A stretch of DNA of 64,000 nucleotides from Parabacteroides hominis (lineage in GTDB: Bacteria; Bacteroidota; Bacteroidia; Bacteroidales; Tannerellaceae): contig NZ_JACOOJ010000020.1 of the NCBI RefSeq assembly GCF_014287585.1, forward strand, positions 1 to 64,000, written 5' to 3'. Made by a program: the position numbers and the translations under genes. Positions 9,205-18,108 of this stretch are shown piece by piece; positions within the stretch are counted from its first letter, which is position 1, and every line of letters starts with the position of its first letter. The notes below the pieces were generated by a model. It did not search any database, was not told the origin of the DNA, and saw only the letters and a list, made by a program, of their open reading frames with translations.

Positions 9205-12171
9205 ATGAACAAAAGATTTTCTACTCTTGTGGCTACCGCACTGGTAGCCTGTGGGATGTCGGTTGGTGCACAAGCTGCTGCTACTCCTTATAAGGTATTG
9301 GGCAGTTCTGACCTCAAAGACGGTTTCGTTTATTTGAGAAGTGCTTCTGGCGACAATTCTTTGGTTGTTAAAAACGGAAAACTTGACTCAACGGTAGTTG
9401 CTGCTACTGATTCTACTTTCGCCAGATTAGATTCTATGGCATGGAAAGTAACTGTAAAAACTACTACTATTGGTAAGTCTTTCCAATTGCAAAACAGAAA
9501 AACCGGTGATATCCTTTCATATAAAAAGGAAACCGGGGCTGTCACACTCGGTGGTGATATTAAGGAATGGGGATTAGATAATACAGGTTTCTATGCAATG
9601 AGTGGTGATTCCACTTATTATTTGAAAGCAGGTGCTGATTTCGCCGGTGTTGTTGAAGAAAATACAACCACGACGTTTGCTAATGTAGATTTTGTAAAAC
9701 CGTATGAGATTACGACCTCTTTCAATTTGACTGCTGAAGATTTCAATGACGTTGTCAAGAAATTCAGCTTTGCAGCTGTAAATGGTCGGAAAGATCCTGC
9801 TAAAACAACCGATGGACAGAAAAATGTGTTGACAGAAAATGAATGGGTTGCAATTTCTATTCACGGTAAAAAGAATGCTGATGGAACATTGAACGGACAG
9901 TATTTCCCACAGTTGAATAACACTACTCCTCTTGATACTTTGCTTTTCCAGAAGGTGGGTGCAAAAGATTCTACGGGCTTCTTATATGTGGATACGGCTA
10001 ATATTACTCCAACTCAGTCTATGAAATTGGCCGTAGCTGACTCTGCATTTTTCCGCCGTGCTGCTGGCACAGCATCTCCTTCTAATTACTACAAAGCAGG
10101 TCTTGATAGTTTGCACATGTTCGTCGTTTCATACGATTATGTGACAGACTCTATGTCTATCAAGCCGGTTGCAACACCAATCAAACTTAGCGCTCCGAAT
10201 ACTGACGGTGCTTCATGGTGGAATGCTGATGGACAGGAAAATGTAAAGACACAATTGGGAGTGGCTTCTACAGGTTCTACCGAAGCTGTTGTTTGTTTAA
10301 GAGCATTGGATAATGTGACTGTTTTGGCTGTGGATTCAATTACAATGATTGACACTGAAAATACAGGTCTTTCTTATGCCAACATCAAATCACCGTTACG
10401 TTCTTCAACTTTGGGTGGCGATGCCAAGATAGCTACAGATAAAGTTTACTTTATCAAATATGCTAACAAAGGCGACAACAAAGACAAATATGTGGTTGCT
10501 AATGCTGTTGTAGCTGCAAATGGTAAAGCTTATGAAGATAAGGCTTACGCTTCAATGCCTTCTACTCAGTGGGTGGTTAAAGCCGGTACTGCTGATGGTT
10601 TATATGAAATCATGAACCGTGAATTTACATCTATCAAATATTCAGGTGCGTTTAACAAAGTGAAGGGTGCTGACGGCAAGGATATCGCTGATACCTATGT
10701 TAATGGTACTGACACTCTCCTCCTGGAAGATGCAAAATGTGCTACATTGGAAGGTAAGATCACGGTGAATAATAAAAACTATGCTACGACCGGTTATGGT
10801 TATTATGATCCGAAAGTTTTGAATAACAAAACTTATAAAGTGGCTTCAGCTTCTCCTTTCATGAAGGATCTGTTCATGCAGGCTAAGAAAGATTCTACTA
10901 TTACATTGGCAGAAGATGATTACTACTTCTATCTGAAAGAGATAGATAAAGCAGCTTATGGAGCAACAGTCAAAGGGGTTGATTCTTTGTATCGTTACAC
11001 CTATAAACTGGTAACAAAGAAAGATGAATTTGTATCTCGGGACAATAACAAATATATCTTGACGAAAGATGCAACAAAGAAACCGTCTGTATTCTTCTTC
11101 AAGTCTTGGGGTGCTGCTGACAATTATATGTTGATCGATACTACTGGCATCGGTGCTGCAACAGTTGATTGGAGCCAATCTATAATCGTAAGTGTAAATG
11201 CCCAGAATGCAGAGATCTATCCTTCTGCTTTGACAGATGCTAAGAGCGACTTGTTTACTGTAACTGAAAAGGCTACTCCTTCAATGTTGTTCACGAATCC
11301 GACTCATTACAACATCTACAACAACAACGACCGTCTGGCTGTAGGTAAGAACAATCTGGCTGTAATGGCTCAACCGGGCAATGACCTGAAAGCTGATGCT
11401 GACAAGTTCGTTAATGACAACTTTACATTGTGGTTCGATACTGTAAACTACAAAGCTGACATCACTGCTTCTTACTTCATCTCTCAGGGTATCAAAGCTG
11501 CTGCTGGCGAAGAAACAAAAGCTGAAGAAGCATCTGCTGAAAGACTGTATCTGACAGTTGCAAGCCAGGATTCTATTGATAAATCAGATGATCTGGCTAA
11601 GTTATATACATTAGATGGTGCTGCTCGTCTGTACTTCCGTACTGCTGCCCGCCACGGTGTAGATACTTTGATCGTAAACAACTTTGATGAAAAAGCAGGC
11701 GTTATGGCTCCTGACACAGTAGCTGCCGGTGCTGACGGAACTAAACATTCTGCTGATGCTGCTAAGGGCTTATTGTTAGGTGGTATCGACAACTTCAAAT
11801 TCCAGTTCGAAGTGATCGACGGTACTGATAACTATGTGATGAAGTCTTTAACTAACAAATATGTAGTTAGCGTTAACGGCCTGTTGGTTGTTAAATCTGA
11901 TTCTGATGAAAACATGATTGCCTCTCTGAAAGCTCCGGACTATGCAACTTCTAACGAAGACGTAGCCGTATCTGAAGTAACCGTTATCGCTACAGAAGGC
12001 GGTGTTCAGATCGCTGGTGCTGCTGGCAAGAAGGTTGTTATCTCTAACATTTTGGGTCAGGTAGTTGCCAACACAGTTCTTACTTCTGACAATGCTGTAA
12101 TCGCTGCTCCGCAGGGTGTGGTTGTTGTAGCTGTCGAAGGCGAAGAGGCTGTAAAGGCTATCGTGAAATAA
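9205..12171 (+). CDS. Large S-layer-like surface protein (slp1), C-terminal sorting-domain-like end
   Basis: A 988-residue secreted protein with a signal peptide (MNKRFSTLVATALVACGMSVGAQA). The body is rich in Ala, Asp, Thr and Lys, has almost no Cys, and recurrently shows a motif of type NRxTG (LQNRKTGD, IMNREFTS), which may reflect beta-trefoil-like modules. The last ~70 residues (SEVTVIATEGG, KKVVISNILGQVVAN, VVVAVEGEEAVKAIVK) are nearly identical in the second protein at 24241-28134 and are recalled as DUF6383. They also resemble type IX secretion sorting domains (NILGQ, GVVVVxVEG, final KAIVK). An S-layer or surface role is inferred from size, composition, the promoter switch and known Parabacteroides S-layer proteins. 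The gene stands alone and ends in a conserved structured 3' region. Confidence 0.8.
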   Translation: MNKRFSTLVATALVACGMSVGAQAAATPYKVLGSSDLKDGFVYLRSASGDNSLVVKNGKLDSTVVAATDSTFARLDSMAWKVTVKTTTIGKSFQLQNRKTGDILSYKKETGAVTLGGDIKEWGLDNTGFYAMSGDSTYYLKAGADFAGVVEENTTTTFANVDFVKPYEITTSFNLTAEDFNDVVKKFSFAAVNGRKDPAKTTDGQKNVLTENEWVAISIHGKKNADGTLNGQYFPQLNNTTPLDTLLFQKVGAKDSTGFLYVDTANITPTQSMKLAVADSAFFRRAAGTASPSNYYKAGLDSLHMFVVSYDYVTDSMSIKPVATPIKLSAPNTDGASWWNADGQENVKTQLGVASTGSTEAVVCLRALDNVTVLAVDSITMIDTENTGLSYANIKSPLRSSTLGGDAKIATDKVYFIKYANKGDNKDKYVVANAVVAANGKAYEDKAYASMPSTQWVVKAGTADGLYEIMNREFTSIKYSGAFNKVKGADGKDIADTYVNGTDTLLLEDAKCATLEGKITVNNKNYATTGYGYYDPKVLNNKTYKVASASPFMKDLFMQAKKDSTITLAEDDYYFYLKEIDKAAYGATVKGVDSLYRYTYKLVTKKDEFVSRDNNKYILTKDATKKPSVFFFKSWGAADNYMLIDTTGIGAATVDWSQSIIVSVNAQNAEIYPSALTDAKSDLFTVTEKATPSMLFTNPTHYNIYNNNDRLAVGKNNLAVMAQPGNDLKADADKFVNDNFTLWFDTVNYKADITASYFISQGIKAAAGEETKAEEASAERLYLTVASQDSIDKSDDLAKLYTLDGAARLYFRTAARHGVDTLIVNNFDEKAGVMAPDTVAAGADGTKHSADAAKGLLLGGIDNFKFQFEVIDGTDNYVMKSLTNKYVVSVNGLLVVKSDSDENMIASLKAPDYATSNEDVAVSEVTVIATEGGVQIAGAAGKKVVISNILGQVVANTVLTSDNAVIAAPQGVVVVAVEGEEAVKAIVK

Positions 12172-12205
12172 TAGAAGATAATATAATCGATAATTCTAAA
12201 ATGTT

Positions 12206-12375
12206 TGACCGCGTGCCGCCGCGTAGAGATGCACGGCTGTGCATCACTACAAACAACGGCAATTACCCTGTGACAGGTGAACAAGCGGTCAGATTTAATA
12301 TTAATAATACTAAAGTATATTGAATTTAAAAGTTCAATGTTGCCGGTATCCCTGTGAAGAGAGAAAGCATACATC
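12206..12375 (+). ncRNA. Conserved structured 3' region of slp1
   Basis: Starts 34 bases after the slp1 stop. An outer stem TGACCGC (12206-12212) / GCGGTCA (12285-12291) encloses a GCAC-ggct-GTGC hairpin and the block CCTGTGACAGGTGAACAAG. After it come ACTAAAGTAT and CCTGTGAAG...GAAAGCA. The same elements in the same order follow the second surface gene (28176-28294), where the outer stem has changed on both sides to GATCG / CGATC. This supports a real RNA structure in the 3' untranslated region. Confidence 0.6.
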
Positions 12376-12381
12376 TAAAAC

Positions 12382-12414
12382 AAGCCCCGGAGATGGAAGA
12401 CATTTTCGGGGCTT
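12382..12414 (+). terminator. Terminator hairpin after slp1
   Basis: AAGCCCCG / CGGGGCTT stem with a 17-nt loop, followed by TCGTTATATTAT. It closes the slp1 transcription unit before the GH88 gene. Confidence 0.7.
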
Positions 12415-12473
12415 CGTTATATTATGGAGGGCGGTTTTCTATCGTAATTCGCAGTAATTTGTAAACTTATCCC

Positions 12474-12481
12474 TATATTTG
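12474..12481 (+). promoter_or_regulatory. -7 element of the uronate cluster promoter
   Basis: TATATTTG is an exact TAnnTTTG match 26 bases before the GH88 start codon. No well-spaced TTG is visible upstream, so only the -7 part is supported. Confidence 0.5.
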
Positions 12482-12507
12482 TCCAAAATCTTTCTAATTA
12501 TTCAATT

Positions 12508-13704
12508 ATGAACAAACTTTTAAGTTTATCTGTGTTAGCGACCACACTGCTGTTGTCGTCTTGTAATAATGCCCCGCAGGAGGAACCTCTTGCGAAAGTG
12601 ATTGACCGTGGTTTGAAAGCCTCGACCGAACAGGCGCTGCTTATGGCCAAAGACCTGGAACAGCAGGAAGGCCGGCTGCCTAAGAGCATCAAGGACGGCA
12701 AACTGGAAACCAGCGACTGCTATTGGTGGTGCAGCGGTTTCTTCCCCGGTGAACTCTGGTATCTGTATGAAAGCAATCCTACTCCCGAATTGAAGAAGTA
12801 TGCCGAACTCTTTACCGAACGCCTCGAAAAAGTACAGCATGTGACGGATAATCACGATGTAGGCTTCATGCTTTATTGTAGCTATGGCAACGGTTACCGC
12901 CTGACGCAAAATCCCGGTTACAAGGATGTGCTGGTGACAGGCGCCGGCTCGCTCTGTACCCGTTTCAACCCGATGATCAAGGCGATCCGTTCCTGGGACT
13001 TTACCAATAACGGAAAATGGCAATATCCGGTTATCATCGATAATATGATGAACCTCGAACTGCTGACGTGGGCAAGCAAGACTACCGGCGATAACCGTTT
13101 TCATGATATCGCGGTTACGCATGCCAATACGACGATGGAAAATCATTTCCGTGATGACTACAGTTGCTATCATGTCGTTTCTTATGACACGATCACCGGA
13201 AAGTCACATATCAAAATGACCCATCAGGGTTATGCCGACGAATCGGCCTGGGCGCGCGGACAAGCATGGGCGATCTACGGCTATACGATGATGGCGCGTG
13301 AAACCGGCAGTCCCGAATATCTGGCACAGGCCAAGCATATCGCCCGTTTCCTGATGAACCATCCGAATATGCCGGCCGACAAAGTCCCGTATTGGGATTT
13401 CAATACACCTGACATTCCGAACACTCCGCGCGACGCTTCTGCCGCCGCTATCATGGCTTCCGCCCTGATCGAACTGAGCCAGTTGGATAAATCGGAAGAA
13501 GCGAAAAGCTATCTGGACTTTGCCGAACAGCAAATCCGTTCTTTATCCTCCCCGGAATATTTGGCGGAGAAGGGAACAAACTGTAACTTTGTACTCATGC
13601 ATTCGACCGGCCATCTGCCTGGAAACAGCGAGGTGGACGTGCCGCTTAGCTATGCCGATTACTATTATGTAGAAGCATTGATGAGACTGAAAAAATTAAT
13701 TTGA
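12508..13704 (+). CDS. GH88 unsaturated glucuronyl hydrolase, lipoprotein
   Basis: A 398-residue enzyme beginning with a lipoprotein signal (TTLLLSSC, Cys ~19). It has the (alpha/alpha)6 GH88 fold signatures: YWWCSGFFPGELWYLY, the active-site Asp in DNHDVGFM (~112-119), the second conserved Asp in IIDNMMNLELL (~173-183) and ESAWARGQAWAIYG. GH88 enzymes hydrate the unsaturated uronic acid left by polysaccharide lyases, releasing 4-deoxy-5-keto-uronate, which is the substrate of KduI encoded two genes downstream. It heads a tight cluster GH88-DUF2264-kduI-kduD. The polymer (pectin, glycosaminoglycan or other) cannot be told from sequence. Confidence 0.92.
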   Translation: MNKLLSLSVLATTLLLSSCNNAPQEEPLAKVIDRGLKASTEQALLMAKDLEQQEGRLPKSIKDGKLETSDCYWWCSGFFPGELWYLYESNPTPELKKYAELFTERLEKVQHVTDNHDVGFMLYCSYGNGYRLTQNPGYKDVLVTGAGSLCTRFNPMIKAIRSWDFTNNGKWQYPVIIDNMMNLELLTWASKTTGDNRFHDIAVTHANTTMENHFRDDYSCYHVVSYDTITGKSHIKMTHQGYADESAWARGQAWAIYGYTMMARETGSPEYLAQAKHIARFLMNHPNMPADKVPYWDFNTPDIPNTPRDASAAAIMASALIELSQLDKSEEAKSYLDFAEQQIRSLSSPEYLAEKGTNCNFVLMHSTGHLPGNSEVDVPLSYADYYYVEALMRLKKLI

Positions 13705-13713
13705 ATATAAACC

Positions 13714-14931
13714 ATGAGAAATTCATTGAAAATCGCCGTACTAATTCTATGTACGATCTGTTTGCCTTTGACGGGCAACGCCCAGCAAACAACTGGTAAA
13801 GAAGATCGTGCGTTCTGGGTGGAAAACTTGACACGCATTGCTGATCCCGTACTTGTCAATCTGAGCAATAATACGCTGAAGAAGAATATGCCTTACGAAT
13901 CGCTGGGCAACCGGCATCGCTTCTCGCATTTGGAGGCGGTGGGCCGTCTGGTCTGCGGTATCGCTCCCTGGCTGGAACTGGGACCGGACAATACGCCGGA
14001 AGGCAAGCTCCGTGAGAAATATATCGACCTGACGGTAAAAGGCTTGAAGAATGCCGTTAATCCTGGGGCTCCCGACTATCTGGTTTTCGGTGAACCGTCG
14101 CAGCCTTTGGTGGATGCTGCTTTTTTAGCTCAGGGATTATTGCGTGCCCCGAAACAGCTTTGGGGGAATCTTGATCCGCAGGCGAAAGAATGGATGGTTA
14201 CCGAATTGAAGCGGAGCCGTAATATCAAGCCTTATGAAAGCAATTGGCTGCTTTTCGCTTCGACTGTCGAAGCTGCTTTGCTTGAGTTTACAGGAGAATG
14301 TGACATGGAGCGGATGCTGTATGGAGTGAAAAAATTCCGTGACGAATGGTATAAAGGGGATGCTATGTATGGTGATGGTGTTGATTTTCACATGGATTAT
14401 TATAATAGTTTCGTGATCCATCCGATGCTGACGGATGTGTTGGTCGTGATGAAGAAACATAATATCGAAGGTGCTGATTTCTTGGATACACAGTTGAAAC
14501 GTCATGCTCGTTATGCCGAGATACTGGAGCGTTTTATCTCTCCCGAAGGATCTTTCCCGGTTGTCGGTCGTTCCATCTGCTACCGCTTCGGTGCTTTCCA
14601 TGCTTTGGGACAGGCGGCTTTGATGCATATTTTGCCTGAACGGGTGAAACCGGGGCAGGTGCGTTGCGCTTTGACTTCCGTCATCCGTCGCCAGTTGAAG
14701 TCTCCGGCTAATTTCGACAAGAACGGTTGGTTGCGCGTAGGCTTTACCGGTGAACAAATCGAGATATCCGAGTCTTATATCAATACGGGGAGTGTCTACC
14801 TTTGTGCTTTTGGTTTAGTGCCTCTGGGACTGCCGGAAACGGATGAATTCTGGTCCGCTCCTTATACGGAATGGACGAATGTGAAAGCCTGGAACGGGGA
14901 GAAGGTGCAGGCTGACCATGCGGTTAAGTAA
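13714..14931 (+). CDS. DUF2264 family secreted protein, possible uronidase
   Basis: A 405-residue protein with a signal peptide (ILCTICLPLTGNAQQ) starting 9 bases after the GH88 stop. It matches DUF2264 in pattern: SLGNRHRFSHLEAVGRLVCGIAPWLELG near the N-terminus, KPYESNWLLFAS, YGDGVDFHMDYYNSFVIHP and EGSFPVVGRSICYRFGAFH. The predicted fold is an (alpha/alpha) toroid. Some DUF2264 members have been placed in a glycoside hydrolase family (recalled as GH154, beta-glucuronidase). Its place between GH88 and kduI fits removal of a uronic acid, but activity here is inference. Confidence 0.75.
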   Translation: MRNSLKIAVLILCTICLPLTGNAQQTTGKEDRAFWVENLTRIADPVLVNLSNNTLKKNMPYESLGNRHRFSHLEAVGRLVCGIAPWLELGPDNTPEGKLREKYIDLTVKGLKNAVNPGAPDYLVFGEPSQPLVDAAFLAQGLLRAPKQLWGNLDPQAKEWMVTELKRSRNIKPYESNWLLFASTVEAALLEFTGECDMERMLYGVKKFRDEWYKGDAMYGDGVDFHMDYYNSFVIHPMLTDVLVVMKKHNIEGADFLDTQLKRHARYAEILERFISPEGSFPVVGRSICYRFGAFHALGQAALMHILPERVKPGQVRCALTSVIRRQLKSPANFDKNGWLRVGFTGEQIEISESYINTGSVYLCAFGLVPLGLPETDEFWSAPYTEWTNVKAWNGEKVQADHAVK

Positions 14932-14989
14932 TTAAGAATTAAAAATTAAAAAATAAGAATCGTTGGGGTGGGGTTACCTGTCTATTCAA

Positions 14990-15029
14990 AATAATAATAA
15001 TAAATACAGAATAATAATAATAAATACAG
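14990..15029 (+). repeat. Two tandem 20-bp units before kduI
   Basis: Two exact consecutive copies of an (AAT)n-AAATACAG unit end 9 bases before the kduI start. Copy number may vary by slippage and alter the leader length. Confidence 0.85.
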
Positions 15030-15038
15030 AATAAGAAG

Positions 15039-15881
15039 ATGAAAACAAATTATGAATTGCGTTATGCTGCGCATCCGGAAGATGCAAAGCAATATGATAC
15101 GAAACGTATCCGCCGTGATTTCCTGATTGAAAAAGTGTTTACTCCGAACGAGGTGAATATGGTCTATTCGATGTACGACCGTATGATCGTTGGTGGAGCT
15201 ATGCCGGCAGGCGAGGTGCTGGTTCTGGAAGCGATCGATCCGTTGAAAGCTCCTTTCTTCCTGACTCGCCGTGAAATGGGTATCTTCAACGTGGGTGGAC
15301 CTGGTGTCGTAAAGGCCGGGGATGCTGTCTTCGAACTTGATTTTAAGGAAGCTCTTTATTTGGGTTCCGGTGACCGTGAAGTGACATTTGAAAGCAAGGA
15401 CGCCAAGAATCCGGCTAAATTCTATTTTAACTCTACGACTGCACATCGCAACTATCCGGATAAAAAAGTAACGAAGGCTGACGCTGTCGTTGCCGCTATG
15501 GGCTCTTTGGAAATGTCCAACGACCGTAACATCAATAAGATGATCGTCAACCAGGTTCTTCCTACCTGCCAGTTGCAGATGGGTATGACGGAACTGAAAC
15601 CGGGCAGTGTCTGGAACACGATGCCGGCACACGTGCACAGCCGTCGCATGGAGGCTTATTTCTATTTCGATATCCCTGAAGATCAGGCTATCTGTCATTT
15701 TATGGGTGAAGTAGACGAAACCCGCCATATCTGGATGAAAGGCGATCAGGCCGTTTTGTCTCCCGAATGGTCTATACATAGTGCTGCTGCTACTCACAAC
15801 TATACGTTTATCTGGGGTATGGGCGGTGAAAACCTGGATTACGGAGATCAGGATTTCTCTTTGATCTCTGACTTGAAATAA
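15039..15881 (+). CDS. kduI: 5-keto-4-deoxyuronate isomerase KduI
   Basis: A 280-residue cytoplasmic cupin that converts 4-deoxy-L-threo-5-hexosulose uronate to 3-deoxy-D-glycero-2,5-hexodiulosonate. The zinc site is visible in [16 protein letters not shown] (~194-209: two His spaced HxH and the downstream Glu), with a later His in [26 protein letters not shown] is also typical. Length matches the E. coli enzyme (278). It is followed after 29 bases by kduD, the next step of the pathway. Confidence 0.97.
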   Translation: MKTNYELRYAAHPEDAKQYDTKRIRRDFLIEKVFTPNEVNMVYSMYDRMIVGGAMPAGEVLVLEAIDPLKAPFFLTRREMGIFNVGGPGVVKAGDAVFELDFKEALYLGSGDREVTFESKDAKNPAKFYFNSTTAHRNYPDKKVTKADAVVAAMGSLEMSNDRNINKMIVNQVLPTCQLQMGMTELKPGSVWNTMPAHVHSRRMEAYFYFDIPEDQAICHFMGEVDETRHIWMKGDQAVLSPEWSIHSAAATHNYTFIWGMGGENLDYGDQDFSLISDLK

Positions 15882-15910
15882 TGAGTTTCGGACATTAATA
15901 TATTAATATC

Positions 15911-16702
15911 ATGGTAAATTTTTCATTGGAAGGTAAGGTTGCACTTGTAACAGGTGCTTCTTACGGTATCGGGTTTGCGATTGCAACTGCATTTGCTAAA
16001 GCGGGTGCTACAATCGTTTTTAACGATATCAAACAGGAATTGGTGGATAAGGGCCTCGCTGCCTATGAAGCAGAAGGTATCAAAGCTCATGGTTATGTTT
16101 GCGACGTAACGAATGAAGAACAGGTGAATGCTTTCGTTGCGCAAGTAGAAAAAGAGGTCGGTGTAATTGATATCCTGGTGAACAATGCCGGTATCATCAA
16201 ACGTATTCCGATGGTCGAAATGACGGCTGCCGAATTCCGGCAGGTGATCGACATCGACTTGAACGGCCCATTTATCGTCTCTAAAGCAGTTATCCCTTCC
16301 ATGATCAAGAAAGGACACGGGAAGATTATCAATATCTGTTCAATGATGAGCGAGCTCGGTCGTGAAACCGTATCGGCTTATGCTGCCGCTAAGGGTGGTT
16401 TGAAGATGCTGACCCGCAATATCGCTTCCGAATATGGCGAATACAACATCCAGTGTAATGGTATCGGTCCGGGTTATATTGCAACTCCGCAGACTGCCCC
16501 TTTGCGCGAAAGACAGGATGACGGTTCCCGTCATCCGTTCGATGCCTTTATCGTAGCCAAGACTCCGGCTGCCCGTTGGGGAACTCCCGAAGACCTGATG
16601 GGGCCTGCTGTGTTCCTGGCATCCGACGCATCCGACTTCGTAAACGGCCATGTGCTGTATGTCGATGGCGGTATTCTGGCTTATATCGGTAAACAGCCCT
16701 GA
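15911..16702 (+). CDS. kduD: 2-dehydro-3-deoxy-D-gluconate 5-dehydrogenase KduD
   Basis: A 263-residue short-chain dehydrogenase that reduces the KduI product to 2-keto-3-deoxygluconate. It has the dinucleotide-binding motif TGASYGIGFAIA (~14-25), NNAGIIKR (~92-99), the catalytic Ser in ICSMMSE and the YxxxK pair at Tyr157/Lys161 (SAYAAAKGG), and the C-terminal HVLYVDGG. It is the last gene of the uronate cluster; KDG kinase and aldolase are not in the window. Confidence 0.96.
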   Translation: MVNFSLEGKVALVTGASYGIGFAIATAFAKAGATIVFNDIKQELVDKGLAAYEAEGIKAHGYVCDVTNEEQVNAFVAQVEKEVGVIDILVNNAGIIKRIPMVEMTAAEFRQVIDIDLNGPFIVSKAVIPSMIKKGHGKIINICSMMSELGRETVSAYAAAKGGLKMLTRNIASEYGEYNIQCNGIGPGYIATPQTAPLRERQDDGSRHPFDAFIVAKTPAARWGTPEDLMGPAVFLASDASDFVNGHVLYVDGGILAYIGKQP

Positions 16703-16740
16703 TAATCATGCTAAAGACGGTTGTCTTTCTGCATTAAAAA

Positions 16741-16886
16741 GGGAGGTGTGTCAAAATATACTTGTCCCCGCGCCCCGCGCGGGGACGCAAAAGAACAGGC
16801 CTTATCAATCAGATATTTATACGGTCAGTTTTCATGCGATCCCGCGTCAAGCGCGGGAACAAGGCAGTTTTGACACACCTTCCTTT
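16741..16886 (+). repeat. Bracketing repeat R4, copy A (left of the AAA ATPase)
   Basis: A ~146-bp element whose ends are inverted repeats (GGGAGGTGTGTCAAAAT and the complement of GTTTTGACACACCTTCC), with inner hairpins of CCCCGCG/CGCGGGG type. Its reverse complement lies at 18109-18261 with few differences. The small open frames across it are translations of the repeat. It may also terminate transcription, since TTCCTTTTTTT follows. Confidence 0.85.
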
Positions 16887-16949
16887 TTTTCTGAAGGGAC
16901 CCTAAATCGGAATTTGATTACGTTATGGTGGTTATTATGAGATAATAAT

Positions 16950-16957
16950 TATCTTTG
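16950..16957 (+). promoter_or_regulatory. -7 element of the AAA ATPase gene
   Basis: TATCTTTG is an exact TAnnTTTG match 17 bases before the start codon, giving a very short leader. No convincing -33 TTG is visible. Confidence 0.45.
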
Positions 16958-16974
16958 CGTAAAAAGAAAATAGC

Positions 16975-18105
16975 ATGTCATTGATAAATAATCCATTCGT
17001 AACAAGTGGTTACATTGCTCCTGCATATTTTTGTGATCGGGAAAAGGAAACGGAAGAGTTGTCTCGTTGGCTGATCAACGAAAACAATGTGGCGATCATC
17101 TCTACTCGCCGTATGGGAAAGACCGGATTGATTCGGCATTGTTTTCAATTGAATGAAATAAAGGAGAACTATTATACCTTCCTGATTGATATTTATGCGA
17201 CTAAGACACTCCGTGAGTTCGTTTTTCAGTTAGGAAAAGTAATCTTGGCGACTTTAAAACCGAAAGGACAGAAGGCCTGGGAGTTGTTTGTTAATAGTTT
17301 GGTATCTTTAAAGACTGGTTTCTCTTTGGATATGTCGGGAATGCCTCAATGGAATTTGGAATTGGGCGATATCAAATCGCCCGAAACGACTTTGGATGAA
17401 ATTTTTCATTATTTAGCTATATCTGATAAACCTTGTATTGTCGCTATAGATGAGTTTCAACAGGTCGCTCAATATTCGGAGAAGAATACAGAGGCTTTGT
17501 TGCGTACTTATATTCAGCATTGCAACAAGGCTCATTTCATATTTGCCGGCTCACAACGTCATTTGATGGGAGAAATGTTTATTAGTCCTGCCCGCCCTTT
17601 TTATCAGAGTGTGTCTATCCTGCATTTATCGGCGATCGATAAAAAGAAATACATGGAGTTTGCACAACATCATTTCAGAATGGCTCAAAAGAATATTGAT
17701 GTTACAGTCATTGACTCTTTGTATAATCGCTTTGAAGGAATCACTTGGTATCTGCAAAAGATATTGAATATTCTTTTTGCAATGACTCCGAAAGGGGAGA
17801 TGTGCGGTGGTGAGATGATTGAACAGGCAGTGGACTTCATTTTGGATTCTTATTCCTTTACCTATTCCGAATTGCTTTATCAATTGCCGGAAAAGCAGAA
17901 AGAGTTGATGATTGCCATTTGCAAAGAAGGGAAAGCAACAGCATTGACTTCCGGTAAATTCATTCGGAAATACAGCTTGCCGTCAAGCAGTTCGGTTCAA
18001 TCGGCTTTAAAAGGATTGTTGGAGAAAGATTTTGTTACGAAAGAAGGAGGTTTCTATATGGTTTATGACCGCTTTTTCTCTTTGTGGTTGAGGCGGAACT
18101 TCTAA
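16975..18105 (+). CDS. AAA ATPase of the archaeal-type ATPase family, function unknown
   Basis: A 376-residue cytoplasmic protein. Residues ~1-45 (NNPFVTSGYIAPAYFCDRE) precede a Walker A of unusual form, STRRMGKTGL (Gly48-Lys49-Thr50), as found in the archaeal-type ATPase family (PF01637 as recalled). Walker B is CIVAIDEFQQ (~153-162) and a sensor-like FAGSQRHLM follows. The C-terminus (~290-376, including SGKFIRKYSLPSSSSVQSAL) looks like a winged helix. Such proteins are common in Bacteroidetes and their role is largely unknown. The gene lies alone between two inverted copies of repeat R4, copy B beginning 4 bases after the stop codon; this bracketing suggests movement or invertibility as a unit but is not proof. 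Confidence 0.85.
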   Translation: MSLINNPFVTSGYIAPAYFCDREKETEELSRWLINENNVAIISTRRMGKTGLIRHCFQLNEIKENYYTFLIDIYATKTLREFVFQLGKVILATLKPKGQKAWELFVNSLVSLKTGFSLDMSGMPQWNLELGDIKSPETTLDEIFHYLAISDKPCIVAIDEFQQVAQYSEKNTEALLRTYIQHCNKAHFIFAGSQRHLMGEMFISPARPFYQSVSILHLSAIDKKKYMEFAQHHFRMAQKNIDVTVIDSLYNRFEGITWYLQKILNILFAMTPKGEMCGGEMIEQAVDFILDSYSFTYSELLYQLPEKQKELMIAICKEGKATALTSGKFIRKYSLPSSSSVQSALKGLLEKDFVTKEGGFYMVYDRFFSLWLRRNF

Positions 18106-18108
18106 AGA

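Noticed and set aside
16650..16940. 96-codon frame overlapping the end of kduD
   Set aside because: Most of it is a translation of repeat R4; the same peptide appears from the inverted copy at 18035-18322.
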